Shown piece after piece: positions 10,896 through 20,714 of a DNA stretch of 64,000 nucleotides (position 1 is its first letter; each line of letters opens with the position of its first letter). Source of the stretch: Chionoecetes opilio. Lineage: Eukaryota > Arthropoda > Malacostraca > Decapoda > Majidae. The position numbers and the translations under genes are program-made. The notes under the pieces are model-generated. The model was not told where the DNA came from. It saw only the letters and a program-made list of their open reading frames with translations, and made no database searches. The DNA lies in contig JACEEZ010018929.1 of the NCBI GenBank assembly GCA_016584305.1, forward strand, positions 192,501 through 256,500. Reading direction: 5' to 3'.

Positions 10896-11365
10896 CAGCA
10901 GGGCATGTAGTTCGTTACGGTACGGTACGAAATTACGGTACGGTACGGTACGGTAATTTAAGGGCTAAAATTACGGTTCGTTATTACGGTTCGATATATT
11001 TCTTCAAGTTCGGTATGGTACGAAAGTTCAATTTTTATTTCCGTACTTATATCGAACCATTTTCGTACCCAGCAGTATGGATGGTAGGCTACCATCCATA
11101 TATACTGTCTCTCAATCTTCATGTATATCTATCTATCTGTAAAAATCACTTGACTTCACCCCAGCTCAGGGACCAGGGAGTCAGAGACTCAAGGCGCGGG
11201 AGTTAACTTCCCCATCAACACCACCGTGTGACCTCATTACCACCATTTACCAGGGAGGGATTTTCCATCTAGCGCCTGGGTGTTGACCTGGTCCTGGGAC
11301 TCCTGGGGATAATGATTAATAGTTCAACAGGCCATGTGTCTAGTTCCTATCTACCTTAATATATA

Positions 11366-11394
11366 TACTGTTTATATATATATATATATATATA

Positions 11395-11473
<79 letters not shown>
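11366..11473. repeat. (TA)n microsatellite
   Basis: Nearly pure TA run with two ATAATATA interruptions, directly abutting the Tigger T1-A end. Tigger elements duplicate TA, so such tracts are natural landing sites. The same arrangement recurs at 28921, 31919 and 34308. Confidence 0.9.
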
Positions 11474-11476
<3 letters not shown>

Positions 11477-11478
11477 CA

Positions 11479-12998
11479 CAGGGAGGTCCCGTTATACGAG
11501 CATTCGATATACAAGTATCCGATGATATGAGATGTGTAAATTAGGGTCTATTTTCAATATACGAGATCGAAAATCCAATGTTATGACATTCAAACTGGGG
11601 TGAGTAAAATTACCAAGTTATTTACTAAAGTAAATTACAAGTTACTTACTAAAATTATAAACATTTACTGACTACATATATGATTTTACCTAAGGTTGTA
11701 CGATAATTAATCAATCTGAAAATAACGTGCAGACTGGCCAACGACTGCTCGAGACTGGTATTAGCAGAGGTAGGAAGTCTCCAGGCTCGCTTATTATTGT
11801 TTGGTATGCTATGAAATATCATTTCTCTAGGTGAATGTAGACATATGATTGCATTTGGATGGATATCATTCATATATATGAGTAAAGAGACGAAATACAA
11901 GCAAGGGACTCATCCACGTCTGGCAGCACGGCCTTTGGCAGCAGCAGCAGCAGCAGCAGCATGAGCCAGCCCATGAAGCCCGTGAGGTGGATATCAACAC
12001 CACTAGACCAAGGGAGATAGATGTCTTTGGTAATATTTAGTAGGGGAGCGAGAACCCCTTGAGGAATCCTATGATCCCTGGTGATATCCTATGGTGCTGT
12101 CACAGGCATGGGAGCTGACTGTCTTCAGGAAGGCACAGGTGAGGCGGATGACGGCGGGTTTTTACTCAAAAGTTTTGAGTGGCGGCGCTGCTGGAGCCGC
12201 CACCTCCTCCGCCACAGTAGGTTTGGGCAGGATTAAACGTCTTATTACTCGTTATTATACAACTTAGTGATTATGGTGTGATGTCATATACACGTGTCAT
12301 TATCTATATCAATGTAGCACCGTGTTTCACCTTAAATAAGAGTGATTTAAAGATGTTATCATGCGGCGGGGCAGAGTGATGGAGAAAAATTCTTGCCGCG
12401 GGGCCGCCCAATGACACGAATATTCACTATTTCAACCCACATACACACCTTCTACCACCAAAACACTAGCAACACAGGCTCCTTACTTATATATCTTACT
12501 ATCTGATACATTAAAACTCCTTAAAACACAAGCATTCCAAATAAAACAAGAATTAGTTTGAGATGACGGGGACAAGGCGGAGAGAGGCAGTCTGGCATGC
12601 CATTCTTGCCCGGAAATATGTCTCGCTGACTTGTGATTGGTCGAGAAGTTTTAAAAACAGTTTATCATTGGCTGGTGACTGATGATGAGCTTGATGACAT
12701 CATTTATGTTTTATGTTTAATTAATGTGCAGTTATGTTATTTTGTGTGCTATTTTCTCTTTCAGAATGGTTTTTCTACAGAACAGGTAGTACAGTGTGGG
12801 TAATATAGATGCTGTGTGTTTGTTGTGTTTGCTACAGTTTATTTTAGCTTGAAAAAGTTATTATTATTTTTTTTTAATTGATGGGGTCCTGGAACCAAAC
12901 GTATATTTTACCATTAGTTATGTGTTTCGTTATACGAGATTTCGCTTTACGAGTATGCCAGGTAGAACCTATCTGCTCGTATCTTCGGGACCTCCCTG
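11479..12998 (+). mobile_element. Tigger-like element T1-A (non-autonomous)
   Basis: Left end CAGGGAGGTCCCGTTATACG; right end (read inward) CAGGGAGGTCCCGAAGATAC, followed by TA. It belongs to the same family as the transposase-bearing copy at 49916-52917. The interior is a deletion and replacement derivative: it keeps ATACGAGATCGAAAATCCAA on the left and TTAGTTATGTGTTTCGTTAT on the right, but holds a LINE 3' fragment and shared Tigger spacer sequence instead of the transposase. Confidence 0.85.
12042..12158 (-). mobile_element. LINE 3'-end fragment
   Basis: The reverse complement matches the 3' end of the LINE at 39100-39220: CGCCTCACCTGTGCCTTCCT, ACAGGT, TGATAGCATCATAGGA-like and ATCACCAGGGATCATAGG. 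Non-coding here. Confidence 0.65.
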
Positions 12999-13056
12999 TA
13001 TATATATATATATATATATATAATCACCTTCAACCTCGTTCATGGTCACTGGTAAT

Positions 13057-13318
13057 GGAGGAGTAAGTGAGTGAGGGTGTGAGTAGGTGAGGGCGTGTGT
13101 GGGTGGATTCGTGAAATAGTGAGTGAGTGAGGTATGAGGGGTGTGGGTGGGTTAACGAGTGAGTGAGTTGGAGGGGTGTTGAAGAAATGAGTGAGGGCGT
13201 GGATGGGTTAGTGAGTAAGAGTGTGAGGGCGTGGGTGGATGGGTGGGTAGGTGAATGATTGAGTGAGGGCGTGGCGTGGGTGGATGGGCGGATAGGGGAA
13301 TGAGAGTGAGCGAGATTT
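13057..13318 (-). repeat. G-rich minisatellite (GTGAGTGAGGG / GGGTGGATGG)
   Basis: Degenerate tandem repetition of GTGAGTGAG and GGCGTGGGTGGATGGG. The minus-strand open frame of Thr/His/Ser/Pro repeats is only the translation of this array. A sequence-related C-rich array (CCCATTCACTCACC) lies at 25410-25625. Confidence 0.75.
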
Positions 13319-13802
13319 GACCCCATTAATTAATACCACCGTGTGACTTCATTAGCTAGGTAGAATTTCTGCCCAGCTGCCTGGGTGTGGACTTGTCATG
13401 GAGATTATCCCTCAGCCTCCTCAGGTCAAGGAGATAAAGTAAGGTGGCGTGGGGCGACAGCCGCATTACTTATTACTTATTAAATTACATTGTATGTAGT
13501 ATATAGAGATAGTTGGGTAGAAGTTACTATGCGTTGTATGTACCTGTAAAAGTATGTGTACGTATATTAATCAAAATGGAAAATGATTAGTAATTTTGTC
13601 AATTATTGATTTTGTTTATGAAAGTCAAATGTTTTTGGGTACGAAAAATAGTTCGAAATTACGGTACGGAAATTTATCGTACTAGTACGGTACGATGCAA
13701 ATATTCAGGTATGGAACGGAATTACGGTACTGTATTTATCTGAGGTACGAATTACGAAAAATATTACCGTACCGTACCGTACTACATGCCCTGCTCATTT
13801 AG

Positions 13803-14461
13803 TAATCTCTGGCATTCGTACCTCATCAGTAATCTCTGGCATTCGTACCTCATTAGTAATCTCTGGCATTCGTACCTCATTAGTAACCTTTTGAACAGAT
13901 CGCCTGTCAGAGGTCAACCCAACTAGCTTCTGTATATCTTCTGATAAACGAGACAAATCACAGCAAGTTAACATCCACCTTTCAAGAGCAGCTTTGGAAC
14001 GAGTCATTCCAATGATACTACCACGACCTTGAAAGCTTATTGATATGTTCCAGCGCCATGTCTGTGAAAACTTGGTTGAAGACACCTTCAGATTCCTTGA
14101 CAACAAAATTACCAGCCATGAATTTGCTTTACACTGATGGTGCTGTTTATTTAAAAATCATCATATCTGCAAGATAGACTATGCCCCATCGAGTGTAGTT
14201 CAGATGGTCATACACTGCCATAAATGGGATCATCTCTCGGAAGCTGTTGACATGAAGTTGCCAGTTTCCTTCTCGCTCAGCTCTGATGAACAACTTAAGT
14301 TGAACCATTTCCATATATGTTTCCAGAAGTCCTGAGTCAAAGGTGGCATTTAATGGTGTATCAAGAAATTCTTGCATGTCATTAGAGAAATACTCCATTT
14401 TGAGGAGGAGAAGTTGCACAGTTCCCCTGCTCATTTCTTTACCTGCATCACTCCCAGACAT
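13803..14461 (-). pseudogene. N-terminal part of the XPG/PIN-like protein with a NEVRMPEIT repeat (pseudogene)
   Basis: The minus frame 14461-14147 reads VQLKLFIRAEREGNWQLHV and PFMAVYDHLNYTRW, then VYLADM, before stops near 14147. A frame reading AGNFVVKESEGVFNQVF follows (near 14120-14050), a frameshift near 14030, then IIGMTRSKAALERWML and LVGLTSDRRSVQ. It ends in three copies of a 27-bp unit encoding NEVRMPEIT. A fourth copy lies on the far side of the hAT element (10872-10898), so the hAT landed at a repeat boundary. The RAER(E/D)GNW...HL...Y.RW..VYL pattern is known to me only from uncharacterised invertebrate proteins. Confidence 0.55.
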
Positions 14462-14784
14462 GCTAATTTCAGAAGCAAGTGAAGCAACTTGGTTGAAGGA
14501 CGTCTTGCCATTTTGTTCTTGCCGATGACTGTGACTGTGACTGTGGTGTGGTCTATAGTGACTCTATACTATCTCTGATGAGCATTCCTAGTCACCTGCT
14601 GAGCAGCCTAGCCCAGTGTTGAGACTTGAGAGTGGAGGTACGTATGGGTAGCTACTACAGGAATCAGACTCGTCCGGTACATACAAGACGTATCACGTGT
14701 CGTTGGGTACTTCTTCTACAACATCGTCTAATAAAAATTATTTATCTCAGTGCTCTACAGATTAATTCAGATTTACACAAGAAT

Positions 14785-15015
14785 AATTACCTCCACCAAC
14801 GAAGTTGGAGGGAGGTTATGTTTTCACCCCGATCTGTCTGTTTGTTTGTTAGTGTACAGGATTTCTTGAAAAGTTACGAATAGATTTGGACCAAACTTGG
14901 TATACCAAGTCTATTTGGTATAAAGAAGAACTGATTTAATTTTGGATGAAATAGAATCACAACTGTTTGTTTTAGAGCGTATACCTCAGGCGGAGGTATG
15001 CGCTCTACTGAGTGC
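14785..15015 (+). repeat. Dispersed GGAGGTTATGTTTTC repeat
   Basis: It starts ACCTCCACCAACGAAGTTGG, continues with GTCTGTTTGTTTGTTAGTG and CCAAACTTGGTATACC, and ends GGCGGAGGTATGCGCTCTAC. This block order is a recurrent dispersed repeat I recognise from several marine-animal genomes. Its mode of spread is unknown to me. Just downstream (15035-15112) is GAGTCGGAGTC-rich sequence that may be another MITE end. Confidence 0.5.
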
Positions 15016-15370
15016 CCACCCCTAGTTGATCATGTAAAGGAGTTGGAGTCAGAGATATCTTTACAGACTCCGACTCCGGCCAAAAGTAGGCGACTCCGGC
15101 TCCACACCCCTGGTTAGTTATGTTGTTTTATGGGCATTTCAACCTTATTTCCAATGTTTTTTTGATGTAACATCCAACCTCAATCGTTAGAAGGGTCAAT
15201 AGAGTGTTATATGCAGTAAACGACTTAGCCGAGAAAAGGCTGGTTTACATCATTTAGATGTGCAGCCCCTCATATTCTACTTATTATATATTTATAGTTT
15301 TAACTTTATTTTCCCACCACCCAAGAGGTAAAAGTCATGGTGCATTTCTTTTAAGAGATTTCCCAACAGG

Positions 15371-15460
<90 letters not shown>
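15371..15460. repeat. (CT)n microsatellite
   Basis: A pure CT run of 90 bp. The Leu/Ser and Arg/Glu open frames across it are artefacts. Confidence 0.95.
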
Positions 15461-15464
<4 letters not shown>

Positions 15465-15852
15465 ACATAGGAATATATAACATGGAAAAAGCAGGCAACA
15501 AAAACCATATGTTATGGAGGCCAACAACTACTTGTGATAAGTGTGGTAATTACCGTGGCTGTAGTTGGTGAGGTTAGCGTTGCCGAGGACGAAGTGGTGG
15601 CGAAGGCAGAAGGCAAATGTTTCGTTGATCACCCTCCTTGGGTGCCTGGTTCGGTGTCCTTGGTATTTAGTACCTTGCGTGTGTGTGTGAGGTTCAGGTA
15701 TACACAGTAAGTGTAGTAGCTTTGTATATTTACAATTGCACAAGATATTTGTACAGGAACAAAGGTTGAGTGGTTGCCGCCCAGATGCAGGTAGGAAGAG
15801 TCTTACTAAGGCGGCTACCCTGGGACAACTGGCTTACCTGACCCACGCTAAC

Positions 15853-16259
15853 CTTTTTTTTGTTTTTTTGTTTTATGTTGTAGCCTATAGTGCCTATAGG
15901 CTTATGGAGAGTCGTGATGTTGGTTGATCTCGCCCGTTAGTGGAGCAGGCTGGATTTTTATAGTGACACCTGTGGTCTTAGGTGAAGATCCCGCTTTTTC
16001 TGTGATGTTCGGATCTTCAGTCAGACTCATGCAACCCCTAGAGTTTCTCCGTCGCACTCACAATCGAAGAAACAGGTAATTGCTGCATGCGGGTTTCTTC
16101 AGCCACTCGACGATGGAATTGACAGTTGCTCCTTGGTGGGACTTGAACTCGGGACCTTCTCCCCTACCAGGCTCTTGAAAGAGTTGCCCCCGGCAGGATT
16201 CGAACTCGGGACATTGAGTTCACCACTCCCAAGACGCTAACCACTCGGCCACCGCCTCC
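15853..16259 (-). mobile_element. Full-length tRNA-derived SINE
   Basis: On the minus strand the head GGCGGTGGCCGAGTGGTTAG (16259-16238) matches a class II tRNA (Ser/Leu) A-box, and GAGTTCGAATCC near 16200 is its B-box. A second B-box-like motif (GAGTTCAAGTCCC) lies near 16150. The body ends with CTATAGGCACTATAGGC and an A-rich AAAACAAAAAAAC tail at about 15853-15875. It is the longest copy of the family in the window. Confidence 0.8.
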
Positions 16260-16363
16260 CTCCGCTAGAAGCGGGCGCTGGTAGAGGTAGCCTCGGATGC
16301 TACAGTCAAGGCGGGAAACTTGAATATAGTAAAATGTGCCTATTACTTATATTTGCATCTTAA

Positions 16364-17079
16364 CCCTTTCACGCACGAAAAGTTTAGTAAGTTTTTCCGT
16401 CCACTGCGACATCAATTTGGGGCTCTCTAAGTTGCCCCGCGGAATGGCCTGACTGTGCGGCGAATGTTTTGTTTATGTTATCAATTTCAACCACGATTAT
16501 TCTTTTTTCCTGGCATTATTATATATCGTTGGTTTCGCAAGAGATTATTCTGCCTTATGAAAGACAAAAATAACAAGAAATGCAAATAAATAGCGGAGTT
16601 TAACGACTTCAAAAAACATTGAGTAAAGAGAAATAAGAAATAGTACTTACGTTCACCACTTCGTAGCTCGATATTTCCTGAGTCGACTTTTTATGGTTTA
16701 TATGCCAATAAAAGCGGACTTTTATGAGGATTCCAACGCTATCATTATAATTTTCATATGGCCAGTAGATTTTGAGAAAATGGAGGAAAACTGAAACACA
16801 TGTTGGAAGACGGATGGCTAAGAAGGCGGGCTGACACGCTGCCTGCTGAGAGTGCACAGGGACACGGGCCCTTATCACTTCAAATCCATTTGCACGAGCG
16901 AGTTGATAATTAGTTTATTTATAGGCCTAGCTTGGATCTTTTACGCAGAAAATTTTGACGCGATTCTGATAAATACTTTATTCTTGGTGAATTTTTTTGT
17001 TTTTTGACGCAATTCGCGTCAAAAGCTAAGATGTACACGGGCCCGTTTTGACGCGATCGCATCACTGTGCGTGAAAGGG
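16364..17079. mobile_element. TTAA-flanked (piggyBac-like) MITE
   Basis: Termini are CCCTTTCACGCAC in perfect inverted orientation, flanked by TTAA on both sides (16360-16363, 17080-17083). A TTAA target duplication with C-rich/G-rich ends is the piggyBac signature. There is no transposase frame. It lies 7-10 bp downstream of the stop codon of the transposase gene at 17090, so its end may supply that gene's 3' untranslated region. Confidence 0.8.
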
Positions 17080-17089
17080 TTAACAAGAG

Positions 17090-18462
17090 TTACGATGAAT
17101 CCTCATCAGAAGATGTGAAAGTGATGGTGAAAGAATCAATTAAGTGATCAATCACCACATCTCTCCTTGCATCGTCTGCTTGTATTTGTTCTGAGTGTTT
17201 GACAGCATTTGCCCAGTCTTTTGTTGTAATGCTGTTAATAGCTTCACGAGAGAGTGCCATTAAATCTGCAATCTTGAACGTGTTTCTCTTTGACACATAT
17301 CCTTTAACCTGAGTCCATATCAATTCAATTGGGTTGTATTGACAGTGATGAGGGGGCAGGCGCACAATTCTATGGCCATGCTCTGAGGCCGTCTTGTCAA
17401 TCGCGTAATCGGTATCGGCCGCAGTGATGTGTTGAGTCACAAGATGCATGAGCTCGGCCTTGAGGAGACCTTCTGGCACTGTTACTCCCTTCTTCCCTAG
17501 CCATTCCTTGATCGTAGCTTTCTTGCTTGAACCTGTTGGAGGCTCAGGTATTTTTCTAGAGTGATAGGATGCATCATCCATAACAATAATTGATGAAGGA
17601 AGAATATTAGGTATCAGTTGAGTCTGAAACCACTTTTCAAAGGTCTCGGCATTCATTTGGCTATGATAATCAGCGTCATTTTTTGCCTGGAAGCCAAAGG
17701 CGGCTCCGGGAACAAATCCATTTTTAGTTCCGGCGTGCAGCATAATCAAGCGGCTTCCTTTCCCTGTCGGTACCTTGACTCCCACAGCCTTTTCTGAATT
17801 CCTGTCTATCCAGCATTTAGAAACCGTGTCGTTCTGATTAATCCAGGTCTCGTCTAAGTATACAATGTTTTTGTCAGAACTTATAAGTGTCCTCATTTCT
17901 TTCAAGAACTTGCACCGTGCATAGGTTACATCACTGCGTTCCAACATAAATTTTCGTCCTTCAACAATTGCATAGTGAAATCCTATTTTCTTAAGAACCT
18001 TTCTTAATGTTTCACGGCCGCCGGGGTAGGAATGGTTATTTTTCATTTCTTCTTGAATTTTTTCTAGAGTGGGGATTTCTTTTCTGTCATAGAAATTTAA
18101 AACTGTTCTGTACAGAACACCTTCATTGAAGTTGTCAAAAAATTCTGTAATGGGTGCTGCACGTTGCCTTTTCTTGGGATTCTTAAATTTTGGCAAGTCA
18201 TTTTCGTGATTAGTTCTTGCTTCTTTGCAGATTCTTTCAACCGTTCTTTGACTCACTTTTGCTGCTGCAGCTGTCCGACAGATAACCTTCGTAACGTCTT
18301 CAATGATCCCTCTATTATCCTTCTCCTTATGAAAATACTGATTTATGTTGAAGACAATTTCTTTGGCTTGACTATGTAAGTGCACGGAGCGATTTGACTG
18401 CGCTGCCATTAATGTCCGTGTCTCTTCAGGCATCTCCCGGGACCTTACATAAGTCACAGAAC
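17090..18462 (-). CDS. DDE transposase-like protein, last exon (Tc1/mariner-IS630 type)
   Basis: An intact exon of 457 codons. From a GTG at 18457 it gives 455 residues; a plausible internal ATG (MAAQSNR) is at 18409. Numbered from 18457: an N-terminal HTH around 55-80 (AAAAKVSQRTVERICKEA), basic PKKRQR near 95, and the catalytic core IVYLDETWIN (D202), IIVMDDASYHS (D294) and QYNPIELIW (E378). These match the DDE_3 fold. The D-to-E spacing is about 83 residues, far longer than the 34-39 of classical Tc1/mariner, owing to a helical insert (PPTGSSKKATIKEWLGKKG and following). The acidic tail is TSSDEDSS. A polypyrimidine-AG acceptor at 18463-18464 joins it in frame to the exon at 18757-18925. 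It is either an intron-bearing transposon gene or a host gene derived from one. No terminal repeats bracket it in this window. Confidence 0.85.
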
Positions 18463-18474
18463 CTGTTGATAGAA

Positions 18475-18570
18475 GATAAGGTAAGTAAAGGTAAGTAAGG
18501 TACGTAATTAGTCAGGTAGGTAGAGTAAGTAAGGAAGCAATGAAAGGTAAGTAAAGTAAGTTATGATAGT
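18475..18570. repeat. GTAAGT-rich simple sequence in an intron
   Basis: GTAAGTAA/GTAAGTAAAG recurs at least six times on the plus strand. It sits inside the intron upstream of the transposase exon (18463-18756). On the minus strand it reads TTACTTAC, so it does not create decoy donors for that gene. Confidence 0.7.
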
Positions 18571-18756
18571 GTTTATTTTTTATTATAAGTGAATAAAGTG
18601 AATGTAGGAGGTATATAAGTGCAGATAAAGTTAGCAAAAATAAAGTAAGTACAGTCCTTTCAACCAGTCCTCAAATAACCTTTAATTTAAATGCCTGCCA
18701 AAACAAAACATCAGTCCCCTTAAATCATCCCTTTTAACAAGTTTTACTGTACTAAC

Positions 18757-18925
18757 CGGAAGCCGAGGGTATGAGGTCCGTATCATCAAGGAGGAAGTTC
18801 GGGTCTGTGGTGTCTATGGGGTCCTCTAAGTCTTTATCTTCAAGCTCAAGATCACTATCAGCACCAGTCTGGGGAGCCACCCACTTCAACCTAGCACTCT
18901 GCTGGAAGAATGTGGAAGCAGGAAA
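18757..18925 (-). CDS. Predicted internal exon, acidic segment, of the DDE transposase gene
   Basis: Acceptor: a CTTTTTTCAG tract ending at 18926. The exon reads FPASTFFQQSARLKWVAPQ, then an acidic stretch (SDLELEDKDLEDPIDTTDPN) and FLLDDTDLIPSAS. A GTTAGT donor follows at 18756. Splicing to 18462 completes a Gly codon and keeps the frame into SVTYVRSREMPEETRT. Without splicing the frame stops at TAG two codons on. The exon was not matched to a known domain. The acidic, Trp-containing segment resembles linkers or activation-like regions, but that is only composition. Confidence 0.6.
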
Positions 18926-19165
18926 CTGAAAAAAGGAAAGGACTTACTTATAGTCATCATCATCACAATTCACTATCATCTATGCAAAATCACTATCACA
19001 AGTCTGAATCGCAGTTTCTTAAATCAATGGAAATGTCAGTGTGGATGGAGGAATTGCATGAAGAGATGGAGGTGATAAAGGGGAAGGTGATGATGACTGT
19101 GTTGGTGGCTGAAGAAATGAAGATTTAGGCTCAAATGGTGGCCGGCAGGTAGATTAGTGCCTTAC

Positions 19166-19341
19166 TGGTGAAGAAGTGGGTGTTTCTGCTCCGGCTGATG
19201 ATGGTTGAAGTGTGTGGAAAGCAGTTGATGGGGGGTGTGAGTCTCCTGGGGACAATGAAGGCGATGGCACAGATGACAGTAGGCTTGGGTTGAAGGCAGT
19301 TGATGGGGGGTGTGGGGCTCCTGGGGATGATGCTGATGGTG
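19166..19341 (-). CDS. Predicted upstream exon, Pro/Ser-rich, of the DDE transposase gene
   Basis: Acceptor TCATTTTTCAG ends at 19342; donor GTAAGG begins at 19165 after codons for SSP. The exon enters in phase (one base carried from an earlier exon) and leaves at a codon boundary, matching the phase of the exon at 18925. It encodes an imperfect duplication: PGAPHPPSTAFNPSL and PGDSHPPSTAFHTLQ. Low-complexity Pro/Ser/Thr content gives no function. Earlier exons lie at higher coordinates and were not found. Confidence 0.55.
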
Positions 19342-19544
19342 CTGAAAAATGAAAGTTATTACATAGTTTAACCAAGCAACACATTTATAAATTGTAAACT
19401 GCAAATGAATTCTGAAATCTTCACTGAATGGTTATTGTAACAAAAATTAGCAAGCTTTGAAATGATGCAGCTTTATGAAATAAACACATGTTTGCAGGTT
19501 GTTGCATATAAACTAACAAGAGTACAGCCTGTGGTCACACATGC

Positions 19545-19925
19545 TGGAGGGCTGTGATGGTTGGCCCTGGCCCGTGGTGACGCAGGCTGGATTTTAATAG
19601 TGACACCTGTGGTCTATATATTGGTGAAAGTCATGTTTTAGGTGATGGTCTGACCCTCAGTTTAGGCTCATGCTGCCACCTGGTGTTCCCTCCGCCGCAC
19701 TTGTAGTCGCAGTCGAAAGACCAGGTATGCATGCGGGTGTCTTCGGCCACTCGACGATGGATTTTACAGTTGCTCCTTGGTGGGACTTGAACTCGGGACC
19801 TAGTGCTCACCTACCAGGCTCTTGTCAACCGTTAAAGATGGTCGAAAGAGTTGCCCCCGGCAGGATTCGATCTCGGGACATAGAGCTCGCCACTCCAAGA
19901 AGCTAACCACTCGGCCACCGCCTCC
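19545..19925 (-). mobile_element. tRNA-derived SINE
   Basis: Same family as 15853-16259. The minus-strand head GGCGGTGGCCGAGTGGTTAG ends at 19925, with B-boxes near 19860 (GAGATCGAATCC) and 19795 (GAGTTCAAGTCCC). The body reaches GGGCCAACCATCACAGCCCT at 19545-19575. The 3' tail is missing or degraded. Confidence 0.75.
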
Positions 19926-20714
19926 TCCAAAAAACTTGGGGCCTGAGGCTACTTCAGGTCGATGGCATTTTTCATAGACATACGTATACAGTACCTAACA
20001 ATTTTTTTTTTGGCATATGTTTTTATGTGAACAATAGCAATTAGCATCATGTGTAGGCAGGTCCTGTGCTTGCTTTATACTGTAAGGAGTGATTTGGTAA
20101 ATTGGCATGATATTATACTGTACAGTAAACCCTCTCGTATTCGGACCCTCATTATTCGGACCTCCTCCTCTTTTTTTTTTTAGGGGTAAGTAGTAGGGTG
20201 TCATGAGGTGAGTCAGGGAGGTTAGAGGCCCTGGCAGCCAGGCAGAGCATTTATGATCCATCATTGAGCATATACTTTGTATACTGTGATTGTGGTTTCT
20301 TTGTTGTGTCCAAATGTTGTATTGGCGAGTGATCTGAGGCCATTTAGCCTTGGACCCAGATCCAGCAAGGAAGGTGGTATCTCCAGCTACTAACTGCTCT
20401 CCCAACGCTTAGATACTACCTGCCCTTACTACCGTATCCAGCAAGCCTCCCTCGTTAGGTAGTTAACAGGTAGGAAGGCCCTGACTGGCTTGGACGAGTA
20501 ATGACGTCATCAAACTTGTCATCAGTCACCAGCCAATGACAAACTGTTTCTAAAACTTCTCGACCAATCACAAGTCAACAAGTCTTTTGACACGGCCTTT
20601 AAAGGTCATGTCACACGGACACTTTTTCCGTAAGTATTACGTGGCCGTGGCAAGAATGTTTCCCTGTCACTGGCTACCCCGCCACCTCAACACCTTTAAA
20701 TAACCCTTATTTAA

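Larger units (their letters stand above)
10899..13793. mobile_element. hAT-like non-autonomous transposon, 2.9 kb
   Basis: Terminal inverted repeats begin CAGGGCATGTAGT at both ends, followed by subterminal ACGGT repeats (CGGTACGGTACGG). The 8-bp target duplication is CTCATCAG (10891-10898) on the left and CTCATTTAG (13794-13802) on the right, the right copy with one extra T. CAGGG ends and 8-bp duplications are typical of the hAT superfamily. No hAT transposase is present. The interior contains a (TA)n tract, Tigger copy T1-A and a G-rich minisatellite, so it has been enlarged by later insertions. Confidence 0.8.

Noticed and set aside
11334..11525. Tyr/Ile-repeat open frames here and at 28919-29167, 31839-32445; Lys, Phe, Leu/Ser or Arg/Glu runs at 33745-34056, 15258-15501, 62828-63055, 63415-63766
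   Set aside because: Microsatellite and homopolymer translation.
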